Assembly (NCBI GenBank): GCA_900754855.1
Contig: CAAEEI010000208.1
Coordinates: 1-7,167 of the forward strand
Origin: Lachnospiraceae bacterium
Lineage (GTDB): Bacteria > Bacillota > Clostridia > Lachnospirales > Lachnospiraceae
Reading direction: 5' to 3'
DNA length: 7,167 nt
The position numbers were made by a program, and so were the translations under genes. The notes beneath the pieces are model-generated. The model made no database searches, was not told where the DNA came from, and saw only the letters and a list, made by a program, of their open reading frames with translations. Position 1 is the first letter of the stretch. Each line of letters begins with the position of its first letter. This document shows positions 1 through 5,987 of this stretch, piece by piece.

Positions 1-186
1 AAAAAAGAAAACGCCGTAAACCAGCACGGGCCACAGGCCTTCCGACCGGCTCCCCCATGCCGCCACCGCCGGAAATGTCAGTCCGGCCGCGCCGAATCCT
101 TCGATAAACATCATGCGGGACAACTGTCTTTTTTCTATTTGATCCTCTCCGGGGATCTGCCTGCCTCCTGTATTTTCCTTACCCAT
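1..186 (-). CDS. Spore germination protein, GerAB-type permease (N-terminal fragment, cut by window edge)
   Basis: The reading frame opens with ATG at 186 and stays open for 62 codons to the window edge, so only the N-terminus is visible. After a hydrophilic head of about 20 residues comes the segment RQLSRMMFIEGFGAAGLTFP, then a second hydrophobic stretch ending VLVYGVFFF at the edge. This matches the start of GerAB/endospore-germination permeases of the amino acid/polyamine/organocation superfamily: a short 'Q-L' lead, then a first helix with a G-x-x-x-L-x-x-P pattern. GerAB proteins are B subunits of germinant receptors in the spore inner membrane and bind the small-molecule germinant. The start overlaps the last 8 bases of the gerAA-type gene, and an AAGGAGG at 196-202 stands 9 bases before it, so translational coupling is likely. 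The family call rests mainly on this gene order plus a short hydrophobic N-terminus. The germinant cannot be told. Confidence 0.8.
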   Translation of the reverse strand, partial: MGKENTGGRQIPGEDQIEKRQLSRMMFIEGFGAAGLTFPAVAAWGSRSEGLWPVLVYGVFFF

Positions 187-1726
187 TTTTCTTTTCCTCC
201 TTTTTCCTGCGGATTCTTCTTCCCGTTCTGGTGGTCACCGGTCTCTTCCACATGTATCGAAGCGGGTATCGCACATATCGGTCTTTATGGCTGTTATAGT
301 CCAGATTTCCTCCGCACACGGAAGGAAGCATATAAGGAACGCCAAAGGATTCCAGCTGCGAAAGATGGAACAATAACGCAGTAAAAACCAGCAGATACCC
401 ATAGATGCCCCACAGGGCCGCCGCCAGAATAAATACGAATTTCAACAGGCGAAAGACGCCGCCAAAGGCTTCGCTGGGCACGATAAAGGATGCGATGGCC
501 GTAAAGGAAACAACGATGACCACAATGGTACTGACCAGTCCCGCATCGACTGCCGCCTGTCCGACGATCAGTCCTCCCACGATACCTATGGTTCCTCCCA
601 GTTGCCCGGGGATGTGTATACCGGCTTCCCGCAGCAGTTCAAACTGAAACTCCATCAGCAATACTTCCAGAACCACCGGAATGACGATGCCGGTTCTGGC
701 CTGGGCAATGGATAACAAAAAGGCGGTCGGCAACATTTCTGTGTGATAAGCGGCAATCGCCACATAAAGTCCGGGAAAGCCTATGGCAAACACCGCTGCG
801 GCAAAACGGAGAAGCCGGGCAAAAGAAGCGACGGCAAAACGGGTGTAATAATCATCCCCCGACTGAAAAAACATGGCATAGGTTACCGGCAGGATGAGCA
901 CCCCCGGAGAATTGTCGATGACCAGAACGATCCGGCCTTCCAGAAGGCTGCTGGCCGCTTTATCCGGTCTTTCCGTATGCTGAAACTGCGGGAAGGGCGT
1001 CCATGGATTTTTTTCCAAAAGCTGCTCTACCATTCCTCCATCGAAAATACCATCGAGACTTAACTGCCCGATTTTTTGCTTCACCTGGGCAAGCACTTCC
1101 GGGTCCACCAGATCGTCCATATAGCAGATGGCCAGATCTGTTTTGGATCGTTCCCCTACTTTAGTATGTTCCATTTTTAAACGAGGATCTCTGATTCTCC
1201 TTCGGATCAGCGCCGTGTTGGTACGAAAACCTTCGGTAAAACTGTCCTTTGGTCCCCGGATGACCATTTCCTGTTCTGTCTGTCCCACACCTCTGGTAGG
1301 AAAATTTTTCGTGGATAAAGACACTGCTCCGGCGCAGCCCTCCACCAGCAGTAACGCATTTCCAGACAAAATATCCGTTAATATATCCTCATAGGTTTCT
1401 ACTTCTTTCCAGTCCACAGTTTCCAGAACATGCTTTTCCAGATACGATAGCCTCTCCGCGGCCGAAAGACTGCCAAGATCCTGCGTCAGGTCTGTTCCAA
1501 ACCGGCTTTGCAGCGGCCGGATCACGAAATCCTGCACGGTCTGGGCATCGGTCATCCCATCCACATAGATGACCACTGCCCGGGTCTTTCCGTCTCCGGC
1601 ATAGAACATGTTTTTCACAATATCTCCGCTTCTTTCCAACGCTTTTTCTAAAAAGGCATAATCTTCATCAAAATTTTTCTGCAGGCTTCCCTGTATTTTC
1701 TGATTCCTCTCATATACCAGTTTCAT
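179..1726 (-). CDS. Spore germination protein, GerAA family (germinant receptor A subunit)
   Basis: This 515-residue protein is the A subunit of a Ger-type germinant receptor in the spore inner membrane; the Bacillus subtilis GerAA is of similar size. Residues 1-250 form a soluble N-terminal region. It contains the family signature from about 151 to 203 (EQEMVIRGPKDSFTEGFRTN, then the R-rich RRRIRDPRLK stretch). A second conserved block at about 253-280 contains EGRIVLVIDNSP. The membrane half follows, with hydrophobic segments near 265-288, 300-325, 330-352, 378-415 and 425-455, and the motifs PGLYVA (318), PVVLEVLLMEFQFELLREAG (350-369) and GGLIVGQAAV (384). The C-terminus is hydrophilic and strongly basic (RRIRRKKEEKK), partly because it encodes the ribosome binding site of the next gene. 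The ATG at 1726 is preceded by AGAGGA with 8-9 bases spacing. Expression is probably forespore-specific, from the sigma-G-like site at 1767-1795. The family call is firm; the ligand is unknown. Confidence 0.95.
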   Translation of the reverse strand: MKLVYERNQKIQGSLQKNFDEDYAFLEKALERSGDIVKNMFYAGDGKTRAVVIYVDGMTDAQTVQDFVIRPLQSRFGTDLTQDLGSLSAAERLSYLEKHVLETVDWKEVETYEDILTDILSGNALLLVEGCAGAVSLSTKNFPTRGVGQTEQEMVIRGPKDSFTEGFRTNTALIRRRIRDPRLKMEHTKVGERSKTDLAICYMDDLVDPEVLAQVKQKIGQLSLDGIFDGGMVEQLLEKNPWTPFPQFQHTERPDKAASSLLEGRIVLVIDNSPGVLILPVTYAMFFQSGDDYYTRFAVASFARLLRFAAAVFAIGFPGLYVAIAAYHTEMLPTAFLLSIAQARTGIVIPVVLEVLLMEFQFELLREAGIHIPGQLGGTIGIVGGLIVGQAAVDAGLVSTIVVIVVSFTAIASFIVPSEAFGGVFRLLKFVFILAAALWGIYGYLLVFTALLFHLSQLESFGVPYMLPSVCGGNLDYNSHKDRYVRYPLRYMWKRPVTTRTGRRIRRKKEEKKNG

Positions 1727-1766
1727 TGTTTTTTTCCTCTACACATTCCTATCTTTGTTTTACCTT

Positions 1767-1795
1767 TATTATTTAGAAAAAAACAGATTTTATAC
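1767..1795 (-). promoter_or_regulatory. Candidate sigma-G-type (forespore) promoter for the ger operon
   Basis: On the minus strand GTATA (1795-1791) is followed after 17 bases by AATAATA (1773-1767). The commonly cited sigma-G consensus is about GHATR, a 17-18 base spacer, then CATNHTA. The -35 matches fully and the -10 at 6 of 7 positions (A in place of the first C). The site lies about 40 bases upstream of the gerAA ATG. gerA operons of spore formers are known to be transcribed by sigma-G, so the site is where it should be. The motif is short and the region AT-rich, so a chance match is possible. Confidence 0.45.
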
Positions 1796-1808
1796 CTCTT
1801 TTCCCCTC

Positions 1809-1836
1809 TTGATTTTTATGCAAAATCAGTTATAAT
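1809..1836 (+). promoter_or_regulatory. Sigma-A promoter for ispE-gntR
   Basis: TTGATT (1809-1814) and a perfect TATAAT (1831-1836) are separated by 16 bases. The expected transcription start is near 1843, giving a leader of about 30 bases that contains AGGAGG (1858-1863), 9 bases before the ispE ATG. It reads away from the ger promoter in the same 146-base divergent region. A 7-base inverted repeat lies inside the promoter and a TGTATACA palindrome covers the predicted start; both are described separately. Confidence 0.75.
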
Positions 1837-1840
1837 TTTT

Positions 1841-1850
1841 ATGTATACAA
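1841..1850. promoter_or_regulatory. Candidate GntR/FCD-family operator at the ispE transcription start
   Basis: ATGTATACAA contains the perfect 8-base palindrome TGTATACA (1842-1849). Several FadR-like (FCD) GntR regulators, for example UxuR/ExuR and VanR types, bind palindromes centred on GTATAC with outer T/A bases, so the site fits 9 of 10 positions of a TNGTATACNA pattern. It overlaps the predicted +1 of the promoter that would transcribe the gntR gene two genes downstream, which suggests repression and autoregulation. This is inference from motif and position only. Confidence 0.4.
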
Positions 1851-1872
1851 GATACACAGGAGGAACAATTTT

Positions 1873-2754
1873 ATGGCACAACCATTACATCTGAATGCCT
1901 ATGGCAAAGTTAATCTGGGACTGGATGTTATCCGAAAAAGGGAAGATGGCTACCATGAAGTAAAGATGATCATGCAGACGGTGAAGCTTTATGACCGTAT
2001 TATTATGGAAAGGAATTCTTCCGGCAAAATCACTTTACAGACAAACTTGCCTTACCTTCCTGTTAATGAAAAAAACCTTGTTTATCGCGCCATTTCCATT
2101 ATTCGTCATGAATATGGTATTTCCGATGGTGTACATGCAAATATTATCAAAAGAATTCCCGTTGCTGCGGGGATGGCCGGGGGCAGTACAGACGCCGCAG
2201 CAGCTTTTGTCGGGATGAACCAGCTTTTTGCTTTGAATATTACTCAGGAAAAGCTGATGGAATACGGAATAACTCTGGGCGCAGATATTCCTTATTGCAT
2301 CATGCGGGGAACTGCCCTGTCCGAGGGAATCGGCGAGATCCTTACTCCCCTTCCTCCGATGCCTTCCTGCTGGTTTCTCATCGTAAAACCCAGCTTTTCC
2401 ATGTCTACCAAATTCGTTTATGAGCATCTTCGTCTGGATGACACTACGGTACATCCTGACATCGACGGTATGCGGGAGGCTCTGGCCAACCGGGATCTGA
2501 CCGGGATCACCGACCGCATGGGCAATGTGCTGGAACAGGTAACCAGCCAGCATTATCCTGCCATCAATGAATTAAAAACCCTGATGAAAAAACACGGGGC
2601 GCTGAATGCGCTGATGAGTGGCAGCGGTTCCACCGTTTTTGGCATTTTCACTTCCAGAGAACAGGCTGAGCATGCGGCCAGGATATGTGAAAAGCATCCT
2701 CTGGTCAAACAGACGGCGGTTGTCCGTCCTTTCAATAAATCTCTGCGAAAGTAA
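1873..2754 (+). CDS. ispE: 4-diphosphocytidyl-2-C-methyl-D-erythritol kinase IspE
   Basis: This cytoplasmic GHMP-family kinase phosphorylates 4-diphosphocytidyl-2-C-methyl-D-erythritol with ATP, the fourth step of the methylerythritol phosphate route to isopentenyl diphosphate. The 293-residue length is close to the Escherichia coli enzyme (283). The N-terminal substrate motif AYGKVNLGLDV carries the conserved Lys12 and Asn14. The glycine-rich ATP loop is IPVAAGMAGGSTDAAA (about 95-110). The catalytic aspartate is probably Asp138 in LGADIPYC, followed by SEGIGE. The C-terminal GHMP motif is LMSGSGSTVFG (about 248-258). The ATG at 1873 has AGGAGG 9 bases upstream and is the first codon after the promoter. 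gntR follows after 65 bases in the same direction with no convincing terminator between, so the two probably share a transcript. The only oddity is Met-Ala-Gly-Gly where many homologues have Leu-Gly-Gly-Gly in the ATP loop, a tolerated change. Identification is firm. Confidence 0.97.
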   Translation: MAQPLHLNAYGKVNLGLDVIRKREDGYHEVKMIMQTVKLYDRIIMERNSSGKITLQTNLPYLPVNEKNLVYRAISIIRHEYGISDGVHANIIKRIPVAAGMAGGSTDAAAAFVGMNQLFALNITQEKLMEYGITLGADIPYCIMRGTALSEGIGEILTPLPPMPSCWFLIVKPSFSMSTKFVYEHLRLDDTTVHPDIDGMREALANRDLTGITDRMGNVLEQVTSQHYPAINELKTLMKKHGALNALMSGSGSTVFGIFTSREQAEHAARICEKHPLVKQTAVVRPFNKSLRK

Positions 2755-2819
2755 CTTTTCCTGCACCAGAACTTCTACAGATCAACTGTGATTTTTTACC
2801 GATAAAGGAGAGACCTTTT

Positions 2820-3491
2820 ATGAAGCAAGATCATTTAAAAGACACGATGAACGAATACCTTCCTTTGCGGGATGTTGTGTTTAATACCCTACGCCGTGCC
2901 ATTATTACCGGAGAATTTGCACCGGGAGAACGTCTGATGGAGATTTCCCTGGCCAACCGACTGGGTGTCAGCCGTACGCCCGTCCGTGAAGCTATCCGTA
3001 AGCTGGAACTGGAAGGTCTTGTCATTATGATTCCGCGCAAAGGAGCGCAGGTTGCCAAGATTACCGAGAAAAATCTGCGGGACGTCCTTGAAATCCGTTG
3101 TGTTCTGGAAGAATTTGCTGCTTCTCTGGCCTGTGAACGGATTGATGAAGAAGGAAAACAAAAACTGGAAACGGCACATCAGGCATTCGTGGAAGCGGTA
3201 CAAAACAATGACATTTTAGAAATTGTGGAAAAAGACGAACAGTTCCATGACGTCATCTTTCAGGCCACTTCCAACGACCGGCTGATCACCATCATTAACA
3301 ATCTCCGGGAACAGTTCTACCGCTACCGCATGGAATATGTCAAAGATATTGGCCAGCGTTCCGTGTTGGTCCATGAACACGAAAAATTACTCCATGCCAT
3401 TTTCATCCATGACGTGGACACGGCGAAATCAATCATGCGGACCCACCTGCGTAACCAGCAGGAAGGCGTCATTCAGTCTATTCAGGAATAA
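2820..3491 (+). CDS. GntR-family transcriptional regulator, FCD (FadR-like) subfamily
   Basis: This 223-residue DNA-binding regulator has an N-terminal winged helix-turn-helix (about 15-79). The recognition helix region VSRTPVREAIRKLELEGL (50-67) is typical of GntR proteins, and the wing reads IPRKGAQV. An all-helical FCD effector domain follows (about 84-215). Probable metal or ligand-contacting residues of the FCD pocket are Asp139 and His143 (EKDEQFH), His187 (HEHEKLLHAI) and His209 (MRTHL). The complete set suggests a metal-assisted organic acid ligand as in other FCD proteins, but the effector cannot be named. The ATG at 2820 has AAGGAG (2805-2810) 9 bases upstream; a second in-frame ATG ten codons in lacks such a site. 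The gene follows ispE and ends before a strong terminator at 3514-3562. It may bind the TGTATACA palindrome upstream of ispE and so control its own operon. Other targets are possible. Confidence 0.93.
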   Translation: MKQDHLKDTMNEYLPLRDVVFNTLRRAIITGEFAPGERLMEISLANRLGVSRTPVREAIRKLELEGLVIMIPRKGAQVAKITEKNLRDVLEIRCVLEEFAASLACERIDEEGKQKLETAHQAFVEAVQNNDILEIVEKDEQFHDVIFQATSNDRLITIINNLREQFYRYRMEYVKDIGQRSVLVHEHEKLLHAIFIHDVDTAKSIMRTHLRNQQEGVIQSIQE

Positions 3492-3513
3492 AAGATTTTC
3501 TTACACAAAAATA

Positions 3514-3568
3514 ATACCTCCAAAACAGGCAGAGAAAGCATCCTCTGTCATTTTGGAGGTATCATTTT
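3514..3568. terminator. Bidirectional intrinsic terminator between gntR and ribU
   Basis: A 12-base perfect stem pairs ATACCTCCAAAA (3514-3525) with TTTTGGAGGTAT (3551-3562). The 25-base interior can form a second short stem (CAGAG with CTCTG). On the plus strand the hairpin is followed by CATTTTATTTG, 22 bases after the gntR stop. On the minus strand it is followed by TATTTTTGTG, about 32 bases after the ribU stop. It therefore serves two convergent genes. Confidence 0.85.
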
Positions 3569-3594
3569 ATTTGTTATCCTACAGATATTTTATT

Positions 3595-4164
3595 TTATCG
3601 ATGAAGAAAACCGGATATTCTCTTATACAGGTAGAAGGTCACCAGTCCGTTGATGCCCGCCTTGATCACGTTAAAGGCAAGGATAAATGGCATAAGCTGT
3701 ACGACCATGCTTCTTGGCACACCCATAAATGCCGGCGTAATGATCAGATTTGCCGGTGCCATCACTGCAGCCATACAGATCATTCCCATAACCAGACCAA
3801 TCAGCGCTCTTTTTCTGGTTTTTTGTTTATAATATACCGTTCCTGCCACCGTTGCCAGCACGCTTGTGGCAATGATGTGCATGATAATTCCATAAACTCC
3901 GCTTCCTGCGCTGACCGTCAGTCCCTGTACCAGCGAAGTCACGATGGTCAGCAAAATACCGGCGATTGGCCCAAAAGCAAACGTACCGATTAAAATCGGA
4001 ATATCCGCCGGGTCATATTCCAGGAAAGGAACCATAGGAATGATTGGAAAATGGATGAGATAAACGAGTACCACGGAAATGGCGACCATCATTCCCATCA
4101 TCACGAGTTTACGGGTTTTCTTTGCGCTTGTGCAGACATCATTCTGCAATACTTGTTGAGACAT
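3595..4164 (-). CDS. ribU: Riboflavin ECF transporter substrate-binding (S) component RibU
   Basis: This 189-residue integral membrane protein is the substrate-binding subunit of an energy-coupling-factor transporter for riboflavin. It works with the shared EcfT/EcfA module, which is encoded elsewhere. After a hydrophilic N-terminus with basic residues at 15-19, about six hydrophobic segments can be seen (near 20-38, 54-76, 88-108, 119-135, 138-147 and 156-182). The RibU signature FLEYDPADIPILIG lies at 47-60, followed by FGPIAGILLTIVTSLVQGL. Helix 1 has a Gly24-x3-Ala28 small-residue pattern of the kind used to contact EcfT. The ATG at 4164 is preceded by AGGAGG (4178-4173) with 8 bases spacing. 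The FMN riboswitch in its leader confirms the flavin role. The gene is monocistronic, running from its own promoter to the bidirectional terminator at 3514-3562. Substrate assignment is strong from both motif and riboswitch. Confidence 0.95.
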   Translation of the reverse strand: MSQQVLQNDVCTSAKKTRKLVMMGMMVAISVVLVYLIHFPIIPMVPFLEYDPADIPILIGTFAFGPIAGILLTIVTSLVQGLTVSAGSGVYGIIMHIIATSVLATVAGTVYYKQKTRKRALIGLVMGMICMAAVMAPANLIITPAFMGVPRSMVVQLMPFILAFNVIKAGINGLVTFYLYKRISGFLHR

Positions 4165-4263
4165 TTCAAATTCCTCCTCATGTGAAACTATAATGTTGGA
4201 TGAAGAATCTGACAGGCATTGTATGCTGGAAAAACCTCTTTTTGCAAAAGCTTTTTCTCATAC

Positions 4264-4294
4264 AAAAAAGCTCCGGAATATTTATTCCAGAGCT
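4264..4294 (-). terminator. Riboswitch-linked intrinsic terminator in the ribU leader
   Basis: On the minus strand the arms AGCTCTGGAAT (4294-4284) and ATTCCGGAGCT (4279-4269) pair over 11 bases with one G-U pair and a loop of about 4-5 bases. A run of six T follows (4269-4264, sharing the last stem base). It lies between the FMN aptamer and the ribU start, so it is the probable expression platform: FMN-bound aptamer permits termination and low FMN permits readthrough. I did not find a clear anti-terminator pairing with its 5' arm. Confidence 0.85.
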
Positions 4295-4339
4295 CTAAAA
4301 TACAAAATCTTTTTTGCGCCAACGGCAAACGATATTTTG

Positions 4340-4470
4340 TGTTTCTTTCATCCGGACTTTAACCGTTGGTATGGGATTCACACCCATTCAGCCATAATCA
4401 AAATTATGGGTCGTGGACTACGGCTTCTGCCGATCACCACCAGTGAGGAATTACACCTCGCCCTGAAACA
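4340..4470 (-). ncRNA. FMN riboswitch (RFN element) upstream of ribU
   Basis: The minus strand shows the RFN element's conserved blocks in order: AGGGCGAGGTGTAATTCC near the 5' end, ACTGGTGGTGATCGGCAGAA, AGTCCACGACCC, then GGCTGAATGGGTGTGAATCC, and finally AAAGTCCGGATGAAAGAAAC. The outer P1 helix pairs TGTTTC (4470-4465) with GAAACA (4345-4340). The element binds flavin mononucleotide in the nascent transcript. Its place upstream of ribU and the terminator that follows indicate transcriptional attenuation of riboflavin uptake. The 4165-4527 stretch without a protein gene consists of this leader plus its promoter. Confidence 0.97.
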
Positions 4471-4485
4471 GATTTTTCTGCCTTT

Positions 4486-4514
4486 ATAATAACACCTGAT
4501 TACGGATACGTCAA
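4486..4514 (-). promoter_or_regulatory. Sigma-A promoter for ribU
   Basis: TTGACG (4514-4509) and TATTAT (4491-4486) are separated by exactly 17 bases on the minus strand. Transcription should start at about 4479, roughly nine bases before the aptamer's P1 helix. The -35 lies only 13 bases beyond the bglA stop codon, so promoter and upstream gene nearly abut. Confidence 0.8.
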
Positions 4515-4527
4515 GGGATTACTTGAT

Positions 4528-5964
4528 TTACAATATGTTTTCTTCTTCCAGATTTTCGCCGTTGGTTGCGATTACCCTTTTAAACCAGTGAAAAGAATCT
4601 TTTTCATATCGGTTCAGGGTTCCGGTCTGATCGTCATTTTTATCCACATAAATAAAACCATAGCGTTTTTTCATTTCCCCGGTTGTGGCAGAAACCAGAT
4701 CAATCGGTCCCCACATCAGATAACCAAAACAATCTACACCGTCTTCTTCCACCGCCAGCTTCAGTTCTTTCAGATGCCGGGATAAATAAGCGATGCGATA
4801 ATCGTCATGCACAGTATGGTCGGTTCCGCACACATCCACGGCGCCTAATCCGTTTTCCGTTACCATGATTGGCTTGCCATACATACGGTATACCGCATTA
4901 AGCAGATAGCGAAGTCCCTGAGGATCAATGGCCCAGCCCCATTTACTTTGTTCCAGATACGGATTTTGTACACCGCCAAAGAGGGTTTCCTCACCTTCCA
5001 TTTCTTCACAATGACCCACACTGGAAGAATAATAATTTACCCCTATAAAATCAAGCGTTCCCTTATGGAAATCTTCCCGGTCTTCTTCCAGACCTTCCAG
5101 AACAATCCCCATCTTTTTATATTCGTGCAGTTTATAGGCCGGAAATACTCCCCTGCACATACCGTCTAACTGATAAAAATCACGATACATTTCCTGGAAT
5201 GCATTTAAGGCATTGGACGGTTTGCAATTATAGGCATATACCGGCTGAAGGCCAAATACGCACCCGATTTTATTTTCTTTGTCAATCTCGTGCCCCAATA
5301 CCACCGCTTTTACACTGGCGGCCGTCATATTATAACCAATCGTTGCCAGCGTCTGCGCCGGATGATCCATCTCCGAATACTTTAAACCAGCAATCATATA
5401 GGTGAAAATATCTGATGCTTCTGTGGCCGGATCAAGATGATTTAATTCATTAAAGGTGGACCAGTATTTTACTTTTCCTTTTAATGCCTCAAACATGGTT
5501 CTGCAATAGCGCAAATAAAAATCAATCACTTTTCTGTTGGTCCATGATCCATATTTTTCTACCAGATGATATGGCATTTCAAAATGACATAAGGTTATGA
5601 TTGGCTCTATACCCTGTCGGAGAAGTTCTTCTACTACAGCAATGTAATGTTCCACCCCTTCCTGATTGGGTTTTTCCTCATCTCCCCGGGGATAGATCCG
5701 TGACCAGTCCACAGAAATACGTAACGCCTTGAATCCCATTTTTGCCAGCAGGGCAATATCCTCTTTATAGCGATGGTAAAAATCAATGCCAGTATGGGAA
5801 GGATAAAATTTCCCTTCCTCTATTTTTTTGCAGATTTCTCTCGGGGTCTCATGATTTCCATTGGTGACCAGATCCATAATAGCCAGTCCTTTTCCCCCTT
5901 CGTTAAAGGCTCCTTCGCACTGGTGTGCCGCAATACTGCCACCCCATAAAAAACATTTATCCAA
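4528..5964 (-). CDS. bglA: 6-phospho-beta-glucosidase, glycoside hydrolase family 1
   Basis: This cytoplasmic enzyme hydrolyses 6-phospho-beta-glucosides (such as phosphorylated cellobiose, arbutin or salicin) delivered by a PTS to glucose 6-phosphate and the free aglycone or sugar. Using the TTG at 5964 as start, the protein has 478 residues, the usual GH1 length. It begins MDKCFLWGGSIAAHQCEGA, the family's first strand. The acid/base is Glu173 in STFNELN and the nucleophile Glu370 in IMVTENGLG. The C-terminal phosphate-binding signature VSATTGEMKKRYGFIYVD gives Ser425, Lys433 and Tyr435, which separates 6-phospho enzymes from plain beta-glucosidases. The TTG is chosen because AAAGGAG (5979-5973) stands 8 bases upstream and homology begins there. 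An in-frame ATG at 6009 would overlap the PTS gene and add 15 residues with no visible support. The gene follows the PTS gene by 23 bases in one operon. The exact sugar is not determined by sequence. Confidence 0.94.
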   Translation of the reverse strand: MDKCFLWGGSIAAHQCEGAFNEGGKGLAIMDLVTNGNHETPREICKKIEEGKFYPSHTGIDFYHRYKEDIALLAKMGFKALRISVDWSRIYPRGDEEKPNQEGVEHYIAVVEELLRQGIEPIITLCHFEMPYHLVEKYGSWTNRKVIDFYLRYCRTMFEALKGKVKYWSTFNELNHLDPATEASDIFTYMIAGLKYSEMDHPAQTLATIGYNMTAASVKAVVLGHEIDKENKIGCVFGLQPVYAYNCKPSNALNAFQEMYRDFYQLDGMCRGVFPAYKLHEYKKMGIVLEGLEEDREDFHKGTLDFIGVNYYSSSVGHCEEMEGEETLFGGVQNPYLEQSKWGWAIDPQGLRYLLNAVYRMYGKPIMVTENGLGAVDVCGTDHTVHDDYRIAYLSRHLKELKLAVEEDGVDCFGYLMWGPIDLVSATTGEMKKRYGFIYVDKNDDQTGTLNRYEKDSFHWFKRVIATNGENLEEENIL

Positions 5965-5972
5965 TCTGTTTT

Positions 5973-5979
5973 CTCCTTT
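5973..5979 (-). promoter_or_regulatory. Ribosome binding site deciding the TTG start of bglA
   Basis: AAAGGAG on the minus strand ends 8 bases before the TTG at 5964 and lies in the 23-base gap after the PTS stop codon. No comparable site precedes the in-frame ATG at 6009, whose upstream sequence is PTS coding DNA. Confidence 0.8.
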
Positions 5980-5987
5980 CTCCAAGA

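Noticed and set aside
1788..1794. TATAAAA on the minus strand as a sigma-A -10 for gerAA
   Set aside because: No TTGACA-like -35 lies 16-18 bases upstream, and the GCATA upstream is 22 bases away, too far for a sigma-G pair with this element.
2035..2553. 172-codon minus-strand frame inside ispE
   Set aside because: It lies wholly opposite a clearly recognisable gene, has no family motifs and no promoter or ribosome binding site.
2775..2797. Short hairpin (ATCA / TGAT followed by T-run) between ispE and gntR as a terminator
   Set aside because: Four-base AT-rich arms are too weak. The T-run precedes a good ribosome binding site, and the genes look co-transcribed.
3337..3993. 218-codon plus-strand frame spanning the end of gntR, the terminator and part of ribU
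   Set aside because: It crosses a strong bidirectional terminator and runs opposite ribU. The product is a low-complexity shadow rich in His, Ser and Arg.
4193..4489. 98-codon plus-strand open frame across the ribU leader
   Set aside because: It is antisense to the FMN riboswitch and its terminator. RNA structure explains the sequence constraints, there is no ribosome binding site, and the translated product resembles nothing I know.
4511..4526. Inverted repeat TCAAG / CTTGA just after bglA as a terminator
   Set aside because: The arms are only 5 bases with a 6-base loop and no U-tract follows on the minus strand; it also overlaps the ribU -35 hexamer.
5285..5320. Possible catabolite-responsive element inside bglA
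   Set aside because: The TGTAAAAGCG-like stretch fits the cre consensus poorly and lies deep in coding sequence; the operon promoter is outside the window.
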